From Arenicola marina (lineage: Eukaryota > Annelida > Polychaeta > Arenicolidae): DNA of 64,000 bases. The position numbers were made by a program, and so were the translations under genes. How positions within the stretch are numbered: position 1 is the stretch's first letter; each line of letters opens with the position of its first letter. Of the stretch, positions 46,264 to 58,659 are shown in pieces. Under the pieces are notes generated by a model, which had not been told where the DNA came from, did not search any database, and saw only the letters and a list, made by a program, of their open reading frames with translations. The DNA lies in assembly GCA_964019135.1 (NCBI GenBank), contig OZ025265.1, positions 7,012,318 to 7,076,317 of the forward strand, written 5' to 3'.

Positions 46264-47787
46264 TTCGTAAAAAAGTACTTTTCGGGTACAAATGGCATTT
46301 TCGGCAAATAGAATCAGTTTTGTTTCGCCAATTTCCTAAATTTGGTTAATCGGGCGTTCGCGAAGAAGTCCATGATGTTTTTTATGCAAAATTTGTCGAT
46401 TTGGAGGAGAAGTAGGCTTCTTTAGTTTCGTAAAAAAGTACTTTTCGGGTACAAATGGCGTTTTCGGCAAATAGAATCACTTTTGTTTCGGCAATTTCCT
46501 AAATTTGGTTAATCGGGCGTGCGAGAAGGAGTCCATGATGTTATTTATGCAAAATTTGTCGATTTGGAGGAGAAGTAGGCTTTTTTCCTTTCGTGAAAAA
46601 GGTACTTTTCGGGTACAAATGGCGTTTTCGGCAAATAGAATCACTTTTGTTTCTCCAATTTCCTAAATTTGGTTAATCGGGCGTGCGCGAAGGAGTTCAT
46701 GATGTTATTTATGCAAAATTTGTCGATTTGGAGGAGAAGTAGGCTTTTTTAGTTTCGTAAAAAAGTACTTTTCGGGTACAAATGGCGTTTTCGGCAAATA
46801 GAATCACTTTTCTTTCGCCAATTTCCTAAATTTGGTTAACCGGGCGTGCGCGAAAGAGTCCATTATGTTATTTATGCAAAATTTGTCGATTTGGAGGAGA
46901 AGTAGGCTTTTTTAGTTTCGTAAAAAAGTACTTTTCGGGCACAAATGGCGTTTTCGGCAAATAGAATCACTTTTCTTTCGCCCATTTCCTAAATTTGGTT
47001 AATCGGGCGTGCGCGAAGGAGTCGATGATGTTATTTATTCAAAATTTGTCGATTTGGAGGAGAGGTAGGCATTTTTAGTTTCGTAAAAAAGTACTTTTCG
47101 GGTACAAATGGCGTTTTCGGCAAATAGAATCACTTTTGTTTCGCCAATTTCCTAAATTTGGTTAACCGGGCGTGCGCGAAGGAGTCCATGATGTTATTTA
47201 TTCAAAATTTGTCGATTTGGAGGAGAAGTAGGCTTTTTTATTTTCGTAAAAAAGTACTTTTCGGGTACAAATGGCGTTTTCGGCAAATAGAATCACTTTT
47301 CTTTCGCCCATTTCCTAAATTTGGTTAATCGGGCGTGCGCGAAGGAGTCCATGATGTTATTTATGCAAAATTTGTCGATTTGGAGGAGAAGTAGGCTTTT
47401 CTAGTTTCGTAAAAAAGTACTTTTCGGGTACAAATGGCGTTTTTGGCAAAGAGGATCACTTTTGTTTCGCCAATTTCCTAAATTTGGTTAATCGGGCGTG
47501 CGCGAAGGAGTCCATGATGTTATTTATGCAAATTTTGTCGATTTGGAGGAGAAGTAGGCTTTTTTCCTTTCGTAAAAAAGTACTTTTCGGGTACAAATGG
47601 CGTTTTCGGCAAATAGAATCACTTTTATTTCGCCAATTTCCTAAATTTGGTTAATCGGGCGTGCGCGAAGAAGTCCATGATGTTATTTATGCAAAATTTG
47701 TCGATTTGGAGGAGAAGTAGGCTTTTTTAATTTCGTAATAATGTACTTTTCGGGTACAAATGGCATTTTCGGCAAATAGAATCACTT
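46264..47787 (+). repeat. Satellite higher-order duplication of 41210-42733
   Basis: About 1.52 kb is repeated at an offset of 5054 bp (31 monomers plus 1 bp). Shared rare variants include ATAGAATCAGTTTTG, GGCTTCTTTAG (41361 and 46415), TTTTTTCCTTTCGTG, GGGCACAAATGG (41884 and 46938), GTCGATGATG and GAGAGGTAGGCATT. The copies differ very little by eye and diverge at both ends. Confidence 0.85.
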
Positions 47788-50039
47788 TTCTTTCGCCAAT
47801 TTCCTAAATTTGGTTAACCGGGCGTGCGCGAAAGAGTCCATTATGTTATTTATGCAAAATTTGTCGATTTGGAGGAGAAGTAGGCTTTTTTAGTTTCGTA
47901 AAAAAGTACTTTTCGGGTACAAATGGCGTTTTCGGCAAATAGAATCACTTTTCTTTCGCCAATTTCCTAAATTTGGTTAACCGGGCGTGCGCGAAAGAGT
48001 CCATTATGTTATTTATGCAAAATTTGTCGATTTGGAGGAGAAGTAGGCTTTTTTAGTTTCGTAAAAAAGTACTTTTCGGGCACAAATGGCGTTTTCGGCA
48101 AATAGAATCACTTTTATTTCGCCAATTTCCTAAATTTGGTTAATCGGGCGTGCGCGAGGAAGTCCATGATGTTATTTATGCAAAATTTGTCGATTTGGAG
48201 GAGAAGTAGGCTTTTTTAATTTCGTAAAAAAGTACTTTTCGGGTACAAATGGCGTTTTCGGCAAATACAATTACTTTTCTTTCGCCCATTTCCTAAATTT
48301 GGTTAATCGGGCGTGCGCGAAGGAGTCCATGATGTTATTTATGCAAAATTTGTCGATTTGGAGAAGAAGTAGGCTTTTTCAGTTTCGTAAAAAAGTACTT
48401 TTCGGGTACAAATGGCGTTTTCGGCAAATAGAATCACTTTTGTTTCGCCAATTTCCTAAATTTGGTTAATCGGGCGTGCACGAAGGAGTCCATGAGGTTA
48501 TTTAGGCAAAATTTGTCGATTTGGAGGAGAAGTATGCTTTTTTGGTTTCGTAAAAAAATACTTTTCGGGTACAAATGGCGTTCTCGGCAAATAGAATCAC
48601 TTGTGTTTCGCCAATTTCCTAAATTGGGTTAATCGGGCGTGCGCGAAGGAGTCCATGATGTTATTTATGCAAAATTTGTCGATTTGGAGGAGAAGTAGGC
48701 TTTTATAGTTTCGTAAAAAAGTACTTTTCGGGTACAAATGGCGTTTTCGGCAAATAGAATCACTTTTCTTTCGCCCATTTCCTAAATTTGGTTAATCGAG
48801 CGTGCGCGAAGGAGTCCATGATGTTATTGATGCAAAATTTGTCGATTTGGAGGAGAAGTAGGCTTTTTTAATTTCGTGAAAAAGTACTTTTCGGGTACAA
48901 ATGGCGTTTTCGGCAAATAGAATCACTTTTGTTTCGCCAATTTCCTAAATTTGGTTAATCGGGCGTGCGCGAAGGAGTCCATGATGTTATTTATGCAAAA
49001 TTTGTCGATTTGGAGGAGAAGTAGGCTTTTTTAGTTTCGTAAAAAAGTATTTTTCGGGTACAAATGGCGTTTTCGGCAAAGGGAATCACTATTGTTTCGC
49101 CCATTTCCTAAATTTGGTTAATCGGGCGTGCGCGAAGGAATCCATGATGTTATTTATGCAAAATTTGTCGATTTGGAGGAGAAGTAGGCTTTTTTGGTTC
49201 CGTAAAAAAGTACTTTTCGGGTACAAATGGCGTTTTCGGCAAATAAAATCACTTTTGTTTCGCCCACTTCCTAAATTTGGTTAATCGGGCGTGCGCGAAG
49301 GAGTCCATGATGTTATTTATGCAAAATTTGTCCATTTGGAGAAGAAGTAGGCCTTTTTAGTTTCGTAAAAAAGTACTTTTCGGGTACAAATGTCGTTTTC
49401 GGCAAATACAATTACTTTTGTTTCGCCCATTTCCTAAATTTGGTTAATCGGGCGTGCGCGAAGGAGTCCATGATGTTATTTATGCAAAAATTGTCGATTT
49501 GGAGGAGAAGTAGGCTTTTTTAGTTTCGTAAAAAAGTACTTTTCGGGTACAAATGGCGTTTTTGGCAAATAGAATCACTTTTGTTTCGCCAATTTCCTAA
49601 ATTTGGTTAATCGGGCGTACGCGAAGGAGTCCATGATGTTATTTATGCAAAATTTGTCGATTTGGAGGAGAAGTAGGCTTTTTTAGTTTCGTAAAAAAGT
49701 ACTTTTCGGGTACAAATGGCGTTTTCGGCAAATAGAATCACTTTTGTTTCGCCAATTTCCTAAATTTGGTTAACCGGGCGTGCGCGAAGGAGTCCATGAT
49801 GTTATTTATTCAAAATTTGTCGATTTGGAGGAGAAGTAGGCTTTTTTATTTTCGTAAAAAAGTACTTTTCGGGTACAAATGGCGTTTTCGGCAAATAGAA
49901 TCACTTTTCTTTCGCCCATTTCCTAAATTTGGTTAATCGGGCGTGCGCGAAGGAGTCCATGATGTTATTTATGCAAAATTTGTCGATTTGGAGGAGAAGT
50001 AGGCTTTTCTAGTTTCGTAAAAAAGTACTTTTCGGGTAC

Positions 50040-52968
50040 AAATGGCGTTTTCGGCAAATAGAATCACTTTTGTTTCTCCAATTTCCTAAATTTGGTTAAT
50101 CGGGCGTGCGCGAAGGAGTTCATGATGTTATTTATGCAAAATTTGTCGATTTGGAGGAGAAGTAGGCTTTTTTAGTTTCGTAAAAAAGTACTTTTCGGGT
50201 ACAAATGGCGTTTTCGGCAAATAGAATCACTTTTCTTTCGCCAATTTCCTAAATTTGGTTAACCGGGCGTGCGCGAAAGAGTCCATTATGTTATTTATGC
50301 AAAATTTGTCGATTTGGAGGAGAAGTAGGCTTTTTTAGTTTCGTAAAAAAGTACTTTTCGGGCACAAATGGCGTTTTCGGCAAATAGAATCACTTTTCTT
50401 TCGCCCATTTCCTAAATTTGGTTAATCGGGCGTGCGCGAAGGAGTCGATGATGTTATTTATTCAAAATTTGTCGATTTGGAGGAGAGGTAGGCATTTTTA
50501 GTTTCGTAAAAAAGTACTTTTCGGGTACAAATGGCGTTTTCGGCAAATAGAATCACTTTTGTTTCGCCAATTTCCTAAATTTGGTTAACCGGGCGTGCGC
50601 GAAGGAGTCCATGATGTTATTTATTCAAAATTTGTCGATTTGGAGGAGAAGTAGGCTTTTTTAGTTTCGTAAAAAAGTACTTTTCGGGTACAAATGGCGT
50701 TTTCGGCAAATAGAATCACTTTTCTTTCGCCAATTTCCTAAATTTGGTTAATCGGGCGTGCGCGAAGGAGTTCATGATGTTATTTATGCAAAATTTGTCG
50801 ATTTGGAGGAGAAGTAGGCTTTTTTAGTTTCGTAAAAAAGTACTTTTCGGGTACAAATGGCGTTTTCGGCAAATAGAATCACTTTTCTTTCGCCAATTTC
50901 CTAAATTTGGTTAACCGGGCGTGCGCGAAAGAGTCCATTATGTTATTTATGCAAAATTTGTCGATTTGGAGGAGAAGTAGGCTTTTTTAGTTTCGTAAAA
51001 AAGTACTTTTCGGGCACAAATGGCGTTTTCGGCAAATAGAATCACTTTTCTTTCGCCCATTTCCTAAATTTGGTTAATCGGGCGTGCGCGAAGGAGTCGA
51101 TGATGTTATTTATTCAAAATTTGTCGATTTGGAGGAGAGGTAGGCATTTTTAGTTTCGTAAAAAAGTACTTTTCGGGTACAAATGGCGTTTTCGGCAAAT
51201 AGAATCACTTTTGTTTCTCCAATTTCCTAAATTTGGTTAATCGGGCGTGCGCGAAGGAGTTCATGATGTTATTTATGCAAAATTTGTCGATTTGGAGGAG
51301 AAGTAGGCTTTTTTAGTTTCGTAAAAAAGTACTTTTCGGGTACAAATGGCGTTTTCGGCAAATAGAATCACTTTTCTTTCGCCAATTTCCTAAATTTGGT
51401 TAACCGGGCGTGCGCGAAAGAGTCCATTATGTTATTTATGCAAAATTTGTCGATTTGGAGGAGAAGTAGGCTTTTTTAGTTTCGTAAAAAAGTACTTTTC
51501 GGGCACAAATGGCGTTTTCGGCAAATAGAATCACTTTTCTTTCGCCCATTTCCTAAATTTGGTTAATCGGGCGTGCGCGAAGGAGTCGATGATGTTATTT
51601 ATTCAAAATTTGTCGATTTGGAGGAGAGGTAGGCATTTTTAGTTTCGTAAAAAAGTACTTTTCGGGTACAAATGGCGTTTTCGGCAAATAGAATCACTTT
51701 TGTTTCGCCAATTTCCTAAATTTGGTTAACCGGGCGTGCGCGAAGGAGTCCATGATGTTATTTATTCAAAATTTGTCGATTTGGAGGAGAAGTAGGCTTT
51801 TTTATTTTCGTAAAAAAGTACTTTTCGGGTACAAATGGCGTTTTCGGCAAATAGAATCACTTTTCTTTCGCCCATTTCCTAAATTTGGTTAATCGGGCGT
51901 GCGCGAAGGAGTCCATGATGTTATTTATGCAAAATTTGTCGATTTGGAGGAGAAGTAGGCTTTTCTAGTTTCGTAAAAAAGTACTTTTCGGGTACAAATG
52001 GCGTTTTCGGCAAATAGAATCACTTTTGTTTCTCCAATTTCCTAAATTTGGTTAATCGGGCGTGCGCGAAGGAGTTCATGATGTTATTTATGCAAAATTT
52101 GTCGATTTGGAGGAGAAGTAGGCTTTTTTAGTTTCGTAAAAAAGTACTTTTCGGGTACAAATGGCGTTTTCGGCAAATAGAATCACTTTTCTTTCGCCAA
52201 TTTCCTAAATTTGGTTAACCGGGCGTGCGCGAAAGAGTCCATTATGTTATTTATGCAAAATTTGTCGATTTGGAGGAGAAGTAGGCTTTTTTAGTTTCGT
52301 AAAAAAGTACTTTTCGGGCACAAATGGCGTTTTCGGCAAATAGAATCACTTTTCTTTCGCCCATTTCCTAAATTTGGTTAATCGGGCGTGCGCGAAGGAG
52401 TCGATGATGTTATTTATTCAAAATTTGTCGATTTGGAGGAGAGGTAGGCATTTTTAGTTTCGTAAAAAAGTACTTTTCGGGTACAAATGGCGTTTTCGGC
52501 AAATAGAATCACTTTTGTTTCGCCAATTTCCTAAATTTGGTTAACCGGGCGTGCGCGAAGGAGTCCATGATGTTATTTATGCAAAATTTGTCGATTTGGA
52601 GGAGAAGTAGGCTTTTTTAGTTTCGTAAAAAAGTACTTTTCGGGTACAAATGGCGTTTTCGGCAAATAGAATCACTTTTCTTTCGCCAATTTCCTAAATT
52701 TGGTTAATCGGGCGTGCGCGAAGGAGTTCATGATGTTATTTATGCAAAATTTGTCGATTTGGAGGAGAAGTAGGCTTTTTTAGTTTCGTAAAAAAGTACT
52801 TTTCGGGTACAAATGGCGTTTTCGGCAAATAGAATCACTTTTCTTTCGCCCATTTCCTAAATTTGGTTAACCGGGCGTGCGCGAAAGAGTCCATTATGTT
52901 ATTTATGCAAAATTTGTCGATTTGGAGGAGAAGTAGGCTTTTTTAGTTTCGTAAAAAAGTACTTTTCG
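50040..52968 (+). repeat. Satellite higher-order repeat of 3-5 monomers
   Basis: A set of linked variants (TTCATGATG, then AAAGAGTCCATTATG, then GGGCACAAATGG, then GTCGATGATG, then GAGAGGTAGGCATT) recurs as a block. The GGCAC marker lies at 50361, 51013, 51502 and 52317, spacings of exactly 652, 489 and 815 bp, that is 4, 3 and 5 monomers. Earlier single blocks occur at 46938 and 48079 (1141 bp, 7 monomers). The exact multiples of 163 indicate recent unequal exchange in register. Confidence 0.88.
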
Positions 52969-53168
52969 NNNNNNNNNNNNNNNNNNNNNNNNNNNNNNNN
53001 NNNNNNNNNNNNNNNNNNNNNNNNNNNNNNNNNNNNNNNNNNNNNNNNNNNNNNNNNNNNNNNNNNNNNNNNNNNNNNNNNNNNNNNNNNNNNNNNNNNN
53101 NNNNNNNNNNNNNNNNNNNNNNNNNNNNNNNNNNNNNNNNNNNNNNNNNNNNNNNNNNNNNNNNNNNN
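52969..53168. other. Assembly gap of 200 N
   Basis: Exactly 200 N, a common placeholder length for a gap of unknown size. The satellite is in plus orientation on its left and minus orientation on its right. Confidence 0.95.
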
Positions 53169-56100
53169 GGCGAAAGAAAAGTGATTCTATTTGCCGAAAA
53201 CGCCATTTGTACCCGAAAAGTACTTTTTACGAAACTAAAAAAGCCTACTTCTCCTCCAAATCGACAAATTTTGCATAAATAACATAATGGACTCGTTCGC
53301 GCATGCCCGATTAACTAAATTTAGGAAATGGGCGAAAGAAAAGTGATTCTATTTGCCGAAAACGCCATTTGTACCCGAAAAGTACTTTTTTACGAAACTA
53401 AAAAAGCCTACTTCTCCTCCAAATCGACAAATTTTGCATAAATAACATCCTGGAATCCTTCGCGCATGCCCGATTAACCAAATTTAGGAAATGGGCGAAA
53501 GAAAAGTGATTCTATTTGCCGAAAACACCATTTGTACCCGAAAAGTACTTTTTACGAAACTAAAAAAGCCTTCTTCTCCTCCAAATCGACAAATTTTGCA
53601 TAAATAACATCATGGACTCCTTCGCGCATGCCCGATTAACCAAATTTAGGAAATGGGCGAAAGAAAAGTGATTCTATTTGCCGACAACGCCATTTGTACC
53701 CGAAAAGTACTTTTTTACGAAACTAAAAAAGCCTACTTCTCCTCCAAATCGACAAATTTCGCATAAATAACATCATGGACTCGTTCGCGCATGCCCGATT
53801 AACCAAATTTAGGAAATGGGCGAAAGAAAAGTGATTCTATTTGCCGAAAACGCCATTTGTACCGGAAAAGTACTTTTTTACGAAACTAAAAAAGCCTACT
53901 TCTCCTCCAAATCGACAAATTTTGCATCAATAACATCATGGACTCCTTCGCGCATGCCCGATTAACCAAATTTAGGAAATGGGCGAAAGAAAAGTGATTC
54001 TATTTGCCGAAAACGCCATTTGTACCCGAAAAGTACTTTTTTACGAAACTAAAAAAGCCTACTTCTCCTCCAAATCGACAAATTTTGCATAAATAACATC
54101 ATGGACTCGTTCGCGCATGCCCGATTAACCAAATTTAGGAAATGGGCGAAAGAAAAGTGATTATATTTGCCAAAAAAGCCATTTGTACCCGAAAATTACT
54201 TTTTTACGAAACTAAAAAAGCCTACTTCTCCTCCAAATCGACAAATTTTGCATCAATAACATCATGGACTCGTTCGCGCTTGCCCGATTAACCAAATTTA
54301 GGAAATGGGCGAATAAAAAGTGATTCTATTTGCCGAAAACGCCATTTGTACCCGAAAAGTACTTTTTTACGAAACTAAAAAAGCCTACTTCTCCTCCAAA
54401 TCGACAAATTTTGCATCAATAACATCATGGACTCGTTCGCGCTTGCCCGATTAACCAAATTTAGGAAATGGGCGAATAAAAAGTGATTCTATTTGCCGAA
54501 AACGCCATTTGTACCCGAAAAGTACTTTTTTACGAAACTAAAAAAGCCTACTTCTCCTCCAAATCGACAAATTTTGCATCAATAACATCATGGACTCGTT
54601 CGCGCTTGCCCGATTAACCAAATTTAGGAAATGGGCGAATAAAAAGTGATTCTATTTGCCGAAAACGCCATTTGTACCCGAAAAGTACTTTTTTACGAAA
54701 CTAAAAAAGCCTACTTCTCCTCCAAATCGACAAATTTTGCATAAATAACATCATGGACTCGTTCGCGCTTGCCCGATTAACCAAATTTAGGAAATGGGCG
54801 AATAAAAAGTGATTCTATTTGCCGAAAACGCCATTTGTACCCGAAAAGTACTTTTTTACGAAACTAAAAAAGCCTACTTCTCCTCCAAATCGACAAATTT
54901 TGCATAAATAACATCGTGGACTCCTTCGCGCATGCCCGATTAACCAAATTTAGGAAATGGGCGAAAGAAAAGTGATTCTATTTGCCGAAAACGCCATTTG
55001 TACCCGAAAAGTACTTTTTTACGAAACTAAAAAAGCCTACTTCTCCTCCAAATCGACAAATTTTGCATAAATAACAATGGACTCCTTCGCGCATGCCCGA
55101 TTAACCAAATTTAGGAAATGGGCGAAAGAAAAGTGATTCTATTTGCCGAAAACGCCATTTGTACACGAAAAGTACATTTTTACGAAACTAAAAAAGCCTA
55201 CTTCTCCTCCAAATCGACAAATTTTACATAAGTAACAGCATGGACTCGTTCGCGCATGCCCGATTAACCAAATTTAGGAAATGGGCGAAAGAAAAGGGAT
55301 TCTATTGGCCGAAAACGCCATTTGTACCCGAAAATTACTTTTTTACGAAACTAAAAAAGCCTACTTCTCCTCCAAATCGACAAATTTTGCATAAATAACA
55401 TCGTGGACTCCTTCGCGCATGCCCGATTAACCAAATTTAGGAAATGGGCGAAAGAAAAGTGATTCTATTTGCCGAAAACGCCATTTGTACCCGAAAAGTA
55501 CTTTTTTACGAAACTAAAAAAGCCTACTTCTCCTCCAAATCGACAAATTTTGCGCAAATAACATCATGTACTCCTTCGCGCATGCCCGATTAACCAAATT
55601 TAGGAAATGGGCAAAAGAAAAATGATTCTATTTGCCGAAAACGCCATTGGTACCCGAAAAGTACTTTTTTACGAAAATAAAAAAGCCTACTTCTCCTCCA
55701 AATCGACAAATTTTGCATAAATGACATCATGGACTACTTCAGGCATGCCCGATTAACCAAATTGAGGAAATGGGCGAAAGAAAAGTGATTCTATTTGCCG
55801 AAAACGCCATTTGTACCCGAAAAGTACTTTTTTACGAAAATAAAAGAGCCTACTTCTCCGCCAAATCGACAAATTTTGCATAAATAACATCATGGACTCG
55901 TTCGCGCATGCCCGATTAACCAAATTTAGGAAATGGGCGAAAGAGAAGTGATTCTATTTGCCGAAAGCGCCATTTGTACCCGAAAAGTACTTTTTTACGA
56001 AACTAAAAAAGCCTACTTCTCCTCCAAATCGACAAATTTTGCATCAATAACATCATGGACTCGTTCGCGCTTGCCCGATTAACCAAATTTAGGAAATGGG

Positions 56101-58659
56101 CGAATAAAAAGTGATTCTATTTGCCGAAAACGCCATTTGTACCCGAAAAGTACTTTTTCACGAAACTAAAAAAGCCTACTTCTCCTCCAAATCGACAAAT
56201 TTTGCATAAATAACATCATGGACTACTTCAGGCATGCCCGATTAACCAAATTTAGGAAATGGGCGAAAGAAAATTGATTCTATTTGCCGAAAACGCCATT
56301 TGTACCCGAAAAGTACTTTTTTACGAAACTAAAAAAGCCTACTTCTCCTCCAAATCGACAAATTTTGCATTAATAATATCATGGACTCGTTCGTGCATGC
56401 CCGATTAACCAAATTTAGGAAATAGGCCAAAGAAAAGTGATTCTATTTGCCGAAAACGCCATTTGTACCCGAAAAGTACTTTTTTACGAAACTAAAAAAG
56501 CCTACTTCTCCTCCAAATCGACAAATTTTGCATTAATAACATCATGGACTCGTTCGTGCATGCCCGATTAACCAAATTTAGGAAATAGGCCAAAGAAAAG
56601 TGATTCTATTTGCCGAAAACGCCATTTGTACCCGAAAATTACTTTTTTACGAAACTAAAAAAGCCTACTTCTCCTCCAAATCGACAAATTTTGCATAAAT
56701 AACATCATGGACTACTTCAGGCATGCCCGATTAACCAAATTTAGGAAATGGGCGAAAGAAAATTGATTCTATTTGCCGAAAACGCCATTTGTACCCGAAA
56801 AGTACTTTTTACGAAAATAAAAGAGCCTACTTCTCCGCCAAATCGACAAATTTTGCATAAATAACATCATGGACTCGTTCGCGCATGCCCGATTAACCAA
56901 ATTTAGGAAATGGGCCAAAGAGAAGTGATTATATTTGCCGAAAACGCCATTTGTACCCGAAAAGTACTTTTTTACGAAGCTAAAAAAGCCTACTTCTCCT
57001 CCAAATCGACAAATTTTGCATCAATAACATCATGGACTCGTTCGCGCTTGCCCGATTAACCAAATTTAGGAAATGGGCGAATAAAAAGTGATTCTATTTG
57101 CCGAAAACGCCATTTGTACCCGAAAAGTACTTTTTCACGAAACTAAAAAAGCCTACTTCTCCTCCAAATCGACAAATTTTGCATAAATAACATCATGGAC
57201 TACTTCAGGCATGCCCGATTAACCAAATTTACGAAATGGGCGAAAGAAAATTGATTCTATTTGCCGAAAACGCCATTTGTACCCGAAAAGTACTTTTTTA
57301 CGAAACTAAAAAAGCCTACTTCTCCTCCAAATCGACAAATTTTGCATAAATAACATCATGGACTACTTCAGGCATGCCCGATTAACCAAATTTAGGAAAT
57401 GGGCGAAAGAAAAGTGATTCTATTTGCCGAAAACGCCATTTGTACCCGAAAAGTACTTTTTTACGAAACTAAAAAAGCCTACTTCTCCTCCAAATCGACA
57501 AATTTTGCATTAATAACATCATGGACTCGTTCGTGCATGCCCGATTAACCAAATTTAGGAAATAGGCGAAAGAAAAGTGATTCTATTTGCCGAAAACGCC
57601 ATTTGTACCCGAAAAGTACTTTTTTACGAAACTAAAAAAGCCTACTTCTCCTCCAAATCGACAAATTTTGCATAAATAACATAATGGACTCGTTCGCGCA
57701 TGCCCGATTAACTAAATTTAGGAAATGGGCGAAAGAAAAAGTGATTCTATTTGCCGAAAACGGAAAACGCCATTTGTACCCGAAAAGTACTTTTTTACGA
57801 AACTAAAAAAGCCTACTTCTCCTCCAAATCGACAAATTTTGCATAAATAACATCCTGGAATCCTTCGCGCATGCCCGATTAACCAAATTTAGGAAATGGG
57901 CGAAAGAAAAGTGATTCTATTTGCCGAAAACACCATTTGTACCCGAAAAGTACTTTTTACGAAACTAAAAAAGCCTACTTCTCCTCCAAATCGACAAATT
58001 TTGCATAAATAACATCATGGACTCCTTCGCGCATGCCCTATTAACCAAATTTAGGAAATGGGCGAAAGAAAAGTGATTCTATTTGCCGAAAACGCCATTT
58101 GTACCCGAAAAGTACTTTTTTACGAAACTAAAAAAGCCTACTGCTCCAAATCGACAAATTTGCATAAATAACATCATGGACTCGTTCGCGCATGCCCGAT
58201 TAACCAAATTTAGGAAATGGGCGAAAGAAAAGTGATTCTATTTGCCGAAAACGCCATTTGTACCCGAAAAGTACTTTTTTACAAAAGTAAAAAAGCCTAC
58301 TTCTCCTCCAAATCGACAAATTTTGCATCAATAACATCATGGACTCCTTCGCGCATGCCCGATTAACCAAATTTAGGAAATGGGCGAAAGAAAAGTGATT
58401 CTATTTGCCGAAAACGCCATTTGTACCCGAAAAGTACTTTTTTACGAAACTAAAAAAGCCTACTTCTCCTCCAAATCGACAAATTTTGCATAAATAACAT
58501 CATGGACTCGTTCGCGCATGCATGATTAACCAAATTTAGGAAATGGGCGAAAGAAAAGTGATTCTATTTGCCGAAAACGCCATTTGTACCCGAAAAGTAC
58601 TTTTTTACGAAACTAAAAAAGCCTACTTCTCCTCCAAATCGACAAATTTTGCATAAATA

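Larger units (their letters stand above)
40620..52968 (+). repeat. 163-bp satellite, domain 2 (CGTGCGC type)
   Basis: About 76 head-to-tail copies of the same monomer, now mostly with GGGCGTGCGCGAAGGAGTCC and TTTTGTTTCGCCAATTTCC in place of the domain 1 variants. The change happens inside one monomer at 40620, where 11 bp (ACTTTTCTTTC-like) are missing. The domain runs to the 200-N gap. It includes several higher-order duplications listed separately. Confidence 0.96.

Noticed and set aside
53169..57000. Inverted array as the mirror image of the units left of the gap
   Set aside because: Units to the right carry CATGCGC and GAACGAG variants, not the CGTGCGC and GGGCACAAATGG variants just left of the gap, so a simple fold-back artefact of adjacent sequence is unlikely.
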